Shown here one piece after another: positions 8,960-17,078 of a stretch of DNA of 62,313 nucleotides. Source of the DNA: Aquisphaera insulae (lineage in GTDB: Bacteria; Planctomycetota; Planctomycetia; Isosphaerales; Isosphaeraceae); assembly GCF_011064615.1 (NCBI RefSeq), contig NZ_JAALJH010000058.1, positions 1-62,313 on the forward strand, given 5' to 3'. How positions within the stretch are numbered: the first letter of the stretch is position 1; every line of letters begins with the position of its first letter. The notes beneath the pieces are model-generated. The model did no database searches. It was not told the DNA's origin and was given only the letters and a program-made list of their open reading frames with translations. The position numbers were made by a program, and so were the translations under genes.

Positions 8960-9079
8960 TTGCTTACCCCGGGATCGCCTGCGAGCCCCGGTTTTGCCAG
9001 CCCTGGGCTCCTGCGTTATGCTAGCGGATGGGACCACGCAAGGGGCTATCTCCAATCACGGTTGGCAGGTCTTACCAGG

Positions 9080-9406
9080 ATGAACATCGCTCTCGCAGAC
9101 GACCTGCAGCGGCTCCTCAGGAAGAAGGTCGAGAACGGCCAGTTCCCGAACGAGGAGGCCGTCGTCGAAGAAGCCCTGAGGCACTTCCTCGTCGAGCAGC
9201 CGGATCAGCGGCAAACCCCGAGCCCTGGGACCCAGCCCGAGAAGGAAGACGACGGGGACGCTCGACCCTGGCGTGGCGTCTATTCCTTGGAGTTCCCCGA
9301 AGAGGTTCTTTTCACGAAGTCCATCGACATCCGCCCCGATCAACTCGACGAGTGGCGCCCCCAGGGGGTCACGAGCGAGAGACGGTCCCGAGACGAAGAT
9401 GAGTAA
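9080..9406 (+). CDS. ParD/CopG-like putative antitoxin
   Basis: The 108-residue product begins MNIALADDLQRLLRKKV, then NEEAVVEEALRHFL. This is the layout of a ribbon-helix-helix ParD-type DNA-binding domain in the first 45 residues. The acidic C-terminal half (EKEDDGDARPW, EFPEEVLF) could be the toxin-binding part. ATG 9080 is preferred over upstream codons because it opens directly at the RHH strand. The reading frame overlaps the next gene by eight bases, the usual organisation of a toxin-antitoxin operon. The downstream partner is not a recognisable ParE, so the pairing as a TA system is inference. The gene may autoregulate (family knowledge). Confidence 0.6.
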   Translation: MNIALADDLQRLLRKKVENGQFPNEEAVVEEALRHFLVEQPDQRQTPSPGTQPEKEDDGDARPWRGVYSLEFPEEVLFTKSIDIRPDQLDEWRPQGVTSERRSRDEDE

Positions 9407-9983
9407 CCCCTGGTACGGGGTCGTTGGGCCGGACGTGCGTTTGACCCAGGGCGACATCATCCTCGACTGCCCGCTTCTCAAGTGGCAACTGGACGACGCG
9501 GCCGAAGGTGAGTCGAGGGCGTCGGACGAGCGTCTGTTCCAGGCGGTCAAGGGGGTTAAGGCCGACGTCGTCGTCATGACCCAGGCGTGCGACCTGGAAC
9601 AGGGCAAGGTCTCGGATGTGGTCCTGTGCCCGTGCCGTCCGCTCTCCAGGTACAGGCCGGCCTGGGAGGAGGCTGAACGGGCCAGGAAACAGAACCCGAC
9701 GAACAAGGCTTGGTCCGCGTTCTGCGAGGACATCAAGAACGGTTATGTGTGGAACCTGTTCATGACCGACTCGCTCCAAGACGGCGAGATCACCACCGAG
9801 CATCGAATCGTCGATTTTCACGGCGTCCACACTGTGCCACGTGCCTTCCTCGACTCGCTGATCCCCGAGCGAGGGTCGAAGAGATTGAGGCTGCTGCCGC
9901 CGTACCGCGAACACCTCTCGCAATCATTTGCCAGATTCTTCATGAGGGTTGGGTTGCCCATCCCCGTGACCAGGGCCTGGTAA
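9399..9983 (+). CDS. Uncharacterised protein downstream of ParD-like gene
   Basis: The 194-residue product starts at ATG 9399, eight bases inside the preceding gene. It has no signal peptide or membrane segment. Notable segments are RLTQGDIILDCP near the N-terminus, VVVMTQACDLEQGKV in the middle, and RFFMRVGLP near the C-terminus. The TQ.CDL segment with a cysteine and two acids looks like a conserved active or metal-binding site, but I do not recognise the family. Its position behind a ParD-like gene raises the possibility of a new toxin or effector. An unrelated housekeeping function is equally possible. Confidence 0.65.
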   Translation: MSNPWYGVVGPDVRLTQGDIILDCPLLKWQLDDAAEGESRASDERLFQAVKGVKADVVVMTQACDLEQGKVSDVVLCPCRPLSRYRPAWEEAERARKQNPTNKAWSAFCEDIKNGYVWNLFMTDSLQDGEITTEHRIVDFHGVHTVPRAFLDSLIPERGSKRLRLLPPYREHLSQSFARFFMRVGLPIPVTRAW

Positions 9984-10058
9984 GCCCGAGCAGGCCGGTC
10001 CCGAGGCATCGCGGTGGCCTCGATGCCGTGTTCGTGGGGGCAAGCGAAGTATGCGGGC

Positions 10059-11363
10059 TCATGCGACGGGCTCCGCGTCTGCCTCTTCTCGATCCATCTT
10101 CAGCCCTTCCTGTGCGGCCCACCGCATCAGGATCGCCATGCAGGCCTCGTCGGGATCTTCATTGAACCGGGCCTTCGCCTGGATGACATCGCGGCCGGTC
10201 GGCTCGACCTCCACCGTCGCGTGGCGCTGACGGGCCTCGGGAGTTTCCAGCGCGATGGACCAGATCGTCGTCCGTCGCTGGGCGCAGCGCTCGGTATATT
10301 CGGCGACGCAGTGATTCATGGCCTTCCCCTCGGCGGCCATGGTGTCGCTGTCGAGCAGCTCGCGGACGGTCCAGATCCGGCCCTCCTCGTCTTGGCGGAG
10401 GAACTCGCCGATGCCCGAGCGCTCCCACGAGATCCGCGTCCGCTTCGGCTCTTGCTTCTCCGTCCGCTCGGCCCGCCATTCGACCGCGCGGCGGACCAGC
10501 GATTCGGCCGTCCGCCCCTTGACCGAGAGATCGGGCTGGGGCGGCTCGAAGGCCACCTCGGTGTCCTCGCCGATGATGACCCGCCGGTTCTCGAACTTCT
10601 GATCTTGAAGGTACTCGACGAGCGGCTCGACGAGCGCCGGATCGAGGCGCGGGCTGTTGATCAGCACGTGGATCACCGAGGTCCAGAACGCGCCATGATT
10701 GAAGTCCCTCCCCAGGCGGGTGGCAGCAACGACCCGGGCCAGCTCGTCGGAGCCTCCGAGGCCGATCACCTGCGCCCACCGGAGCGCGAAGCGGATCGGA
10801 AACCGGGCCGGTGCGTGGGCGAATTCGTGTGCCATCCGCCGGCTAAGCCGGATCGGGAACCCGGCGTCGCGGAGGCTCTTGCCTTGACCCGCGTGCCTGA
10901 ACCAGCCCTGCTGCCGGCGGGCAGGATCGTCATCGCCGAGGAACCATGCCGAGAGGAGGACCGGCGGCACGGGAAAGCACGCCATCAGGTGATGGGCCAG
11001 CGAGGAAAAGAGCGGCAGCGGGTTGGCCTCACGCGGCTCCCAGAGCCGCAACGGCCGGAACCAATGCCGGCGATGGGCGTACAGGGCCAGCAGGCCGGTC
11101 ACGATGGCATCGGGCCAGCCGTCCCGGATCCGCCCCTGCAGGCGGGCGGGCCTCAGCAGGTCCGACCGGCCGCGGACCTCGCCGAGGAACTGGACGATCC
11201 CCTCGCTCGGTCCGCCGGGCCACCGGCTTGCGAGGGTTTGCCGAATGGAGCGATCGATGAGCGCCTTGGCGTGCTCCCTGGGCGCAATCTTGACGGGCAT
11301 GATGAGGCTCACGAGGCCACGGGATTCGACCGGACGGACGGGGGACGCGGCCCACGTCGTCAT
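10059..11363 (-). CDS. PcfJ-domain protein
   Basis: The 434-residue product has a C-terminal half matching the PcfJ-like family known from Gram-positive conjugative plasmids. It contains LDSDTMAAEGKAMNHCVAEY with the conserved MNHCV segment, then TIWSIAL, RHATVEV, IQAKARFNEDP and a C-terminal ILMRWA. The N-terminal half is helical with no recognised motif. The start used is ATG at 11361-11363; an internal methionine at residue 22 (MPVKIAPREH) is an alternative. No conjugation gene is nearby, so a role in transfer is not supported here. PcfJ-like genes occur as orphans in planctomycetes (recollection). A 19-codon frame with a strong ribosome site precedes it on the same strand. Confidence 0.75.
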   Translation of the reverse strand: MTTWAASPVRPVESRGLVSLIMPVKIAPREHAKALIDRSIRQTLASRWPGGPSEGIVQFLGEVRGRSDLLRPARLQGRIRDGWPDAIVTGLLALYAHRRHWFRPLRLWEPREANPLPLFSSLAHHLMACFPVPPVLLSAWFLGDDDPARRQQGWFRHAGQGKSLRDAGFPIRLSRRMAHEFAHAPARFPIRFALRWAQVIGLGGSDELARVVAATRLGRDFNHGAFWTSVIHVLINSPRLDPALVEPLVEYLQDQKFENRRVIIGEDTEVAFEPPQPDLSVKGRTAESLVRRAVEWRAERTEKQEPKRTRISWERSGIGEFLRQDEEGRIWTVRELLDSDTMAAEGKAMNHCVAEYTERCAQRRTTIWSIALETPEARQRHATVEVEPTGRDVIQAKARFNEDPDEACMAILMRWAAQEGLKMDREEADAEPVA

Positions 11364-11401
11364 CGCGGTCGGCCCGGCTTCCCGGCGCCCGATGGGGCCC
11401 T

Positions 11402-11461
11402 TCAGCGGCCGAGGGATGCGACGTGGAGCGATGTGTAGATCTGGCGGAAATGAGCCTTCAT
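11402..11461 (-). CDS. Possible 19-aa leader peptide upstream of PcfJ gene
   Basis: Reading right to left, ATG at 11459-11461 is preceded by AGGAGGA seven bases upstream, one of the strongest ribosome sites in the window. It opens a 19-codon frame (MKAHFRQIYTSLHVASLGR) that stops 38 bases before the PcfJ gene. It could be a leader peptide, a small protein, or the beginning of a gene that lost its body. Confidence 0.35.
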   Translation of the reverse strand: MKAHFRQIYTSLHVASLGR

Positions 11462-11604
11462 GATCGAATCCTCCTCAAGCGCGGATGGGCCGCTCGCCTC
11501 TGGGACACCATGGCCCGTCTCGCGGTTCGCGCCGAACCGGCGCCGTCGGGAGAGGGCCGGGAACCCGTCGCGAACCGCCGGGGCCGGTTCCGTGTCCGAC
11601 GATC

Positions 11605-12252
11605 ATGGACCTGACCACCGAGCCTTACACCACGCAGTCCGCCCGCTGGCCGCAATCCGGCCGTCACATCCTGGCCCAGTTCGACGCCGAATCGGTGATC
11701 GTTTATCAGGCCTATCGCCCGGAGATCGGCCGCTTCGCCGCCCGGCACGGGGCTTTCGGCGGCGGCTTCAGCCTGAACCGCATGAGCTGGATCAAGCCGA
11801 ACTTCCTCTGGATGATGTACCGCTCCGGCTGGGGGACGAAGGAGGGCCAGGAGGTCACGCTCGCCGTCCGGTTGAGGCGATCCGCCTTCGACGAGATCCT
11901 CCGCCGGGCCGTGCATTCGACCTTCATTCCCGGCCTCCACGAGGGTGAGGACGCCTGGAGGCGGGCCGTTGCCGGGTCCGACGTGCGGCTCCAGTGGGAT
12001 CCCGACCACGGCCCGTCGGGCGCCCCGCTCGAGCGCCGGGCCATTCAGCTCGGCCTCCGCGGGGATGCGCTGGCCCGCTACGCCCGGGACTGGCTCCTCG
12101 GCATCGAGGACATCTCGGACTTCGTGGCCGAGCAGCGGGCGCACGCGTCGGCGCCTTACGCGAACCTGGCGACGCCCAGGGAAGAGGTCTACGAGGTCGC
12201 CGACCGTGACGTCGCCGCAAGGCTCGGGGTGTCGCCGGCTCCCGACGACTGA
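11605..12252 (+). CDS. DUF4291 family protein
   Basis: The 215-residue product carries the conserved core of DUF4291: VIVYQAYRPEIGRFA, FSLNRMSWIKPNFLWMMYRS and GWGTKEGQEVTLAVRL. This is followed by a helical second half with GDALARYARDWLLGI. The family is widespread and uncharacterised. The conserved MSWIKP...WMMYRSGW block suggests a nucleotide- or nucleic-acid-binding fold, but no function is established. ATG 11605 is chosen because homology begins right after it; upstream codons in the same frame look non-coding. The gene is divergent from the PcfJ gene, with about 240 bases between them. Confidence 0.85.
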   Translation: MDLTTEPYTTQSARWPQSGRHILAQFDAESVIVYQAYRPEIGRFAARHGAFGGGFSLNRMSWIKPNFLWMMYRSGWGTKEGQEVTLAVRLRRSAFDEILRRAVHSTFIPGLHEGEDAWRRAVAGSDVRLQWDPDHGPSGAPLERRAIQLGLRGDALARYARDWLLGIEDISDFVAEQRAHASAPYANLATPREEVYEVADRDVAARLGVSPAPDD

Positions 12253-12396
12253 TCTTCGGGCTTCGCCACTTCGACCGGACAGGATCGGTCGAGGTGAGGC
12301 CGTGGGAATCGGCTCAGCCGGTTGACCGTGGGAGGGACGTGACCGAGAATCCGCGTTGTCGAGGATCACGGTCAGGGCAGCCCCGCGAGGCCAGCG

Positions 12397-14856
12397 ATGA
12401 ACGACCAGCAAGAGCGATTCCCGCGGCCGAACCGCGCCGCAGTCGAGATCAACCGTCGCGAGGCCCTGGGGGCGGTCGCCGCCTGCCTGGCGGTCGGCCC
12501 CGTCGTCGCCGACCCCGCCGCTTCCGGATTCCGACTGGCGACCTTCGCCGCCGACGTCACGCCGCCGGCCGGGCATCCCCTGATGGGGGGCGGGATCGCG
12601 CCCGCCGCGGAGGTCATGGATCGGTTGTCCGCCCGGGGCTTCGTCCTGTCGGGAGCCGGGAAGCCGGTCGTCCTGGCCGCGATCGACTGGTGCGAGATCC
12701 GCAACGACGCCTTCGACCGCTGGCGTGAGGCCCTGGCCGAGGCCGCCGACACGGATCCTCGCCGCGTCCTGGTCGCGTGCCTGCATCAGCACGACGCCCC
12801 CATCGCCGACCTCGCCGCCCAGCGCCTGCTCGACGCGCGGCAATCGGCCGCGAAGATCTGCGATCCGGGCTTCCACGAGCTCGCCGTGCGCGGCGTCGCA
12901 CAGGCCGTCCGCGAGGGCTTGAGGTCGGCCCGGCGGGTGACCCACGTCGGTACGGGGCAGGCCAGGGTGGAGGCCGTCGCGTCGAACCGCCGCTACCTCC
13001 GCGCCGACGGCCGGCCCGCATTCGACCGGATGAGCGCCACCCGCGATCCGGCAATCCGCGACCAGCCCGAAGGGCTGATCGATCCCTGGCTCAGGACGTT
13101 GAGCTTCTGGGACGGCGACAGGCCGGTCCTGGCGCTGAGCGCCTACGCGACCCACCCGATGAGCCACTACGGCCGCGGGGCCGTCTCGGCCGACTTCATC
13201 GGCATGGCCCGGCGGATGCGGCAGGACGAGATGCCGGACGTCTTCCAGATCTACGCCACCGGGTGCGGCGGCAACGTGACCGCCGGGAAGTACAACGACG
13301 GCTCGCCCGCCAACCGCCCCGCCCTGGCCGGGCGGATCCACCGCGCGATGGTCGCGGCCTGGGCGGCGACCGAGCGTTCCCCGATCGAGCGGGCGGAGTT
13401 CCGCAGCGTCCCCCTGCGGCTGGAGCCGAGGGACGGCCCCGGCTTCACGGTCGCGGACCTCCGGAAGCGACTGGAGACCGACCCGAGGCCGTTCGGCCGC
13501 TGCCTGGCCGCGCTCGGCCTGGCCTGGCGGGCGCGGGCCGACGCCGGCCACGCGATCGACGTGCCGGCCCTGGACCTCGGTCGTGCCCAGCTCCTGCTCC
13601 TGCCCGGCGAGTCGTACGTCGAGTATCAACTCCTGGCCCAGCGGTCGCGCCCCGACTCCTTCGTCGTGACGCTCGGCTACGGCGAGGCCGGGACGGGCTA
13701 CATCCCGACGGACCGGCATTTCGAGGAGGGGGATGCGAACCTGGCCGATTGGTGCTGGGTCGCCCCCGGCTCCGAGGCGCGGATGGCCCGCGCCATCGCC
13801 GCGGCCCTTGGGGGAGACGAGGCCGGCGTCCGGCCCACGGTGGAGATCCGCGGCGTCTACGGGGGCATGCCCGCGGAGATCCTGGACCGCGGCAAGACGC
13901 TCGCCGACTACGGCATCAACGCCGTCTGGATCGGCTCCGGCGGGCTCACTCGCGAGGCCATCGAGACGCTCAAACGGCAGGGTGCGAAGGCGTTCGCCGA
14001 GTTCAACACGATGCACGACGCGGCCTACCTCGAGGGCCATCCCGACGCCGCGCCGATCGGCGCGGACGGCACGCCGTGCCCGCCGCCCGATGGCTGGCAA
14101 GGCGTCTGCCCGACCCATCCCGGCTACCGCGCGGCACGGATGGCGGCGTTCCGCCAGGTCCTCCGCGATTTCGCCATCGACGGCATCTGGCTCGACTACC
14201 ACCACGCCCACGCGAGCTGGGAGCAGGCCGAGCCGGCCCTGCCGGATACCTGCTTCTGCGCCCGCTGCCTGGCTCGGTTCGCGCGGGAGGCCGACGTCAA
14301 GCTGCCCGATCGCCCCGCGCCGGAGGTCGCCCGCATGCTGCTCGGCCCGCACCGGGACCGGTGGGTGGGCTGGCGTTGCGGCGTGTTCACCGACTGGGTG
14401 CGCGAGCTCCGCGACATCCGCGACGAGGTCCGCCCCGGCGCCCTGCTCGGGACCTTCCACTGCCCGTGGTCGGAGGATGATCGCGGCGGGGCCTTGCGGG
14501 CGAAGCTGGCGATCGACCTGAGGGCCCAGGCGGAGTACCTCGACGTCCTCAGCCCGATGCCGTATCACGCCCGGTTCGGCCACGCGGCCGATCCGGCCTG
14601 GATCGGCCGCCAGGTCGCCTGGCTGGGGCGGCACCTCGGGATCCACGGCCGGCCCGGAGAGCGGCTCCGGATCTGGCCCATCGTGCAGCTCTCGGACTGG
14701 GGCGAGCCGGTCCCGGCGGCTCAGGTGGCCCAGGCGATCGCCCAGGGTGCCCGCCGCCCCGCCACCGGTCTGACGGCCTTCGCCTGGGGCTCCCTCTCGA
14801 AGGACCGGGACAAGGTCGAGGAGCTGGGCCGCGCGTATCGCGCCCTGAAACCGTGA
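12397..14856 (+). CDS. Tat-exported fusion: ceramidase-like domain plus glycosidase-like TIM barrel
   Basis: The 819-residue product has a twin-arginine-type leader (NRREALGAVAACLA). Residues about 45-470 resemble the neutral/alkaline ceramidase superfamily common in planctomycetes: FAADVTPPAGHPLMG at the start, HQHDAP as a likely metal-binding segment, YATHPMSHYG, and GCGGNVTAG. From about residue 482 the fold changes to a glycoside-hydrolase-like (GHL-type) TIM barrel. This part contains YGINAVWIGSGG, AEFNTMHD, DGIWLDYHH, a Cys-rich CFCARC loop, then MPYHARFGH and AFAWGSLS. Both halves keep plausible active sites, so the protein may release two moieties from one glycolipid-like substrate (inference). 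It is probably periplasmic or secreted. The following gene is convergent and encodes an exported nitrilase-family enzyme. Confidence 0.75.
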   Translation: MNDQQERFPRPNRAAVEINRREALGAVAACLAVGPVVADPAASGFRLATFAADVTPPAGHPLMGGGIAPAAEVMDRLSARGFVLSGAGKPVVLAAIDWCEIRNDAFDRWREALAEAADTDPRRVLVACLHQHDAPIADLAAQRLLDARQSAAKICDPGFHELAVRGVAQAVREGLRSARRVTHVGTGQARVEAVASNRRYLRADGRPAFDRMSATRDPAIRDQPEGLIDPWLRTLSFWDGDRPVLALSAYATHPMSHYGRGAVSADFIGMARRMRQDEMPDVFQIYATGCGGNVTAGKYNDGSPANRPALAGRIHRAMVAAWAATERSPIERAEFRSVPLRLEPRDGPGFTVADLRKRLETDPRPFGRCLAALGLAWRARADAGHAIDVPALDLGRAQLLLLPGESYVEYQLLAQRSRPDSFVVTLGYGEAGTGYIPTDRHFEEGDANLADWCWVAPGSEARMARAIAAALGGDEAGVRPTVEIRGVYGGMPAEILDRGKTLADYGINAVWIGSGGLTREAIETLKRQGAKAFAEFNTMHDAAYLEGHPDAAPIGADGTPCPPPDGWQGVCPTHPGYRAARMAAFRQVLRDFAIDGIWLDYHHAHASWEQAEPALPDTCFCARCLARFAREADVKLPDRPAPEVARMLLGPHRDRWVGWRCGVFTDWVRELRDIRDEVRPGALLGTFHCPWSEDDRGGALRAKLAIDLRAQAEYLDVLSPMPYHARFGHAADPAWIGRQVAWLGRHLGIHGRPGERLRIWPIVQLSDWGEPVPAAQVAQAIAQGARRPATGLTAFAWGSLSKDRDKVEELGRAYRALKP

Positions 14857-14932
14857 TGCCTGGCCATGAATTCACGATCTGGCGTGCAAATCGGATCGTC
14901 GTTTCCGGGCCCGCCTTTCGTGTGCTGCCGGG

Positions 14933-16297
14933 CTATCGGGCCGGGGCCGGCCGATGGCTGGGGAGCTGGGCCTTGAAGTCGCCCAGGCTGGGCCACCGCG
15001 CGCGGCGGCCCAGGTCCACCTCGGCGACGGCGACGGTCCCCCAGTCCTTCGCCTGGGCGAGGACGTCGCCGGTCTGGCCGAAGACGGCGGAGATCATCCA
15101 TTCGCTGGAGACGTCCTCGTACGTGCTGCTGACGAGGTAGACGTGGTTCTCGCAGGCCCGGGCCCGGGCCAGGAGCGGGTTGCAGCCCCAGACCGGCCAG
15201 GCGATCACCTCGGCCCCGCGGTTGGTCAGCTCGCGGGCCACCTCGGGGAAGAAGCCGTCGTAGCAGATCATCAGGCCCACCCGGCCGAACCGGGTTTCGA
15301 ACACGGGGTAGTCGGAGCCGGGCGCGATCCCGCCGTCGACCTCGCCCCGGGGGAGGCAGACCTTGCGATACGTGCCGATGAGCGAGCCGTCCGGGCCCAG
15401 GAGCACCGCGACGTTGTAGACGAGCGGGCCGTCGCGCTCGAGCAGGCCGGCCACGATGTACAGGCCGTGTTCCTTCGCCAGCCTCCCGAAGTACTCGGTG
15501 GACGGGCCCGGGACCGGCTCGGCCACCTCGTGATACGCCTTGCCCAGTCCCGGATAGGTCAGCGTCTCGCCGAGGACGACGAGGTCGGCCCTCCGGCGGG
15601 CGGCCTCGGCGATCAGCGGTTCGTACATCTTGCGGTTGTCCTCGGGGGACCGGCCGCCCGAGGGGCGGAAGTGGACCGTGGCCAGCCGGACCGTCCTGGG
15701 AGCGGGAGGCGGCACCTCGGTCAGGGAGACGTCCCGCCACCGCACCTCGCCGTTGCGGGCCCACCGCAGATGCAGCTCGACGACCGCCCGCGCGGCACCC
15801 GCCGGCGCCCGGTAGGTCCCGTCGAAGCGGGCCCAGCCGCGGCCGGCCTCCCCCGTCGCGGCGGGGAACTCCGTCTCGGCCATCGGGGTCATCCTCCGGA
15901 GGTAGCCCTGGACTCCCGGCTCGTCGAGCGGGACCGGCCGGCCCTGGGCGTCCCGCCAGTGGATCTCGGCGACCACGCCGCGGCGGGGGAGCTCGACGCC
16001 CGTCGCGCGATAGTCCGCGAGGAAGTGATAGTGCCTGCCCCCGAGGACCGGAAACGTCTTCCTCCAGCAACCGTCGACGCCTTCACGCCCGCCGGCCCGG
16101 ATGACCAGGATGTCAGGCCGGCCCGCCTTTGCCCCGGGTTCCCGGATGAAATCCGGGCGGATCTCGTCGCGAGGCGCGCCGGCCGTCCAGCCGTCGGCGG
16201 TCGAGACGCCGTCGGCCAGAGCCGGCGTCGCGAAGCTGAGCCGCGCGAGGAACACGCACGATGCGAGGATTGGGACGGTCCATCGGAATCGGGCCAT
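14933..16297 (-). CDS. Exported carbon-nitrogen hydrolase (nitrilase superfamily)
   Basis: The start ATG (16295-16297, minus strand) is preceded by GAGGAA about seven bases upstream, giving 454 residues. The frame extends further upstream but that part is antisense to the next gene. Residues 1-29 are a signal peptide. Residues about 35-200 form a beta-rich domain (carbohydrate-binding-like, inferred from composition). From residue 201 a nitrilase domain follows with the Glu-Lys-Cys triad: E244 in VLGET, K312 in YRKVCLP and C345 in MICYDGFFPE. Such enzymes cleave amide or nitrile C-N bonds. Export is unusual for the superfamily but is seen in planctomycetes (recollection). The substrate is unknown; it may act on the same external material as the convergent ceramidase-like fusion. 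Confidence 0.85.
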   Translation of the reverse strand: MARFRWTVPILASCVFLARLSFATPALADGVSTADGWTAGAPRDEIRPDFIREPGAKAGRPDILVIRAGGREGVDGCWRKTFPVLGGRHYHFLADYRATGVELPRRGVVAEIHWRDAQGRPVPLDEPGVQGYLRRMTPMAETEFPAATGEAGRGWARFDGTYRAPAGAARAVVELHLRWARNGEVRWRDVSLTEVPPPAPRTVRLATVHFRPSGGRSPEDNRKMYEPLIAEAARRRADLVVLGETLTYPGLGKAYHEVAEPVPGPSTEYFGRLAKEHGLYIVAGLLERDGPLVYNVAVLLGPDGSLIGTYRKVCLPRGEVDGGIAPGSDYPVFETRFGRVGLMICYDGFFPEVARELTNRGAEVIAWPVWGCNPLLARARACENHVYLVSSTYEDVSSEWMISAVFGQTGDVLAQAKDWGTVAVAEVDLGRRARWPSLGDFKAQLPSHRPAPAR

Positions 16298-16480
16298 GGT
16301 TTGGTTCCTCGTCGGCTTCGGGGGTTCGCGCTCCGGACAGGGCCGCCTTTTTACTGTAGCGGCCCTTGCCATCGGCGGGGTAGGGTTCCCGGGGGGGCGA
16401 TGTCCGTCCCCATTCTGGTACAATCGGCCGCGGACCGCGGGCGGGCGAGACGCACCGCTCGGGCCGTGGAGGCGCGCGAC

Positions 16481-17044
16481 ATGACTCCGACCGATGGGAC
16501 GGACTACCTCGACGCCATGACCCGAACCTGCCAGGTCATCGTGGCCGGGCTGATCATGGCGGCGTCCACGCTCTTCGCCCTCGCCCTCGCCCTGCTCGTG
16601 ATCCCCGCATCGGCCATGAAAGCGCAGGGCATGCCGGAGAATCTGCTCACGTATCTCGCCCTGGCCATCGGTGCGGCCAACCTCGCCCTCTCGTTCGTGG
16701 TCCCGGGGATCGTGGCCGCAAACGGCCGCAAGCAGATCGCGCGGGAGGTGCCGGCGAAGACGAGCGACGCCGGCAAGCCCGCCCGGCTCGTGGACGGGCA
16801 GACCGACACGCCCCGGCTGGCGATCCTCTATCAGACCCAGCTCATCGTCGGCGCCGCACTTCTGGAAGGGGCGGCTTTCTTCGCCTGCATCGCCTACATG
16901 TTCGAACGCCAGCCGATCGCCCTGGGCGTCGCGGTCGTCCTGATCGCCGTCATGGCCTCGCGGATCCCGACGCGCGACCGCCTGGCCGCCTGGATCGACG
17001 GCCAGGCGATGGCGCTCCAGGAAGATCGCCGGCTCCTGTTTTGA
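16481..17044 (+). CDS. Four-helix membrane protein of unknown function
   Basis: ATG 16481 has TGGAGG eight bases upstream and gives 187 residues. Hydropathy by eye shows two helices near residues 15-37 and 48-72, a polar stretch (about 75-110), then two more near 115-135 and 140-157, ending in a basic tail. No motif or family is recognised. It ends 34 bases before the PSCyt1 gene and points the same way, so the two could be co-transcribed. Confidence 0.7.
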   Translation: MTPTDGTDYLDAMTRTCQVIVAGLIMAASTLFALALALLVIPASAMKAQGMPENLLTYLALAIGAANLALSFVVPGIVAANGRKQIAREVPAKTSDAGKPARLVDGQTDTPRLAILYQTQLIVGAALLEGAAFFACIAYMFERQPIALGVAVVLIAVMASRIPTRDRLAAWIDGQAMALQEDRRLLF

Positions 17045-17078
17045 CGAACCCTCCGCCCCTGCCCATGAGGATGCGCTC

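Noticed and set aside
11458..14646. 1062-codon open frame on the minus strand opposite the ceramidase-like fusion
   Set aside because: It is antisense to a gene with a Tat leader and recognisable domains. Its sequence is rich in Gly, Arg, Ala, Pro and Asp, as expected when strong G/C third positions remove stop codons on the other strand.
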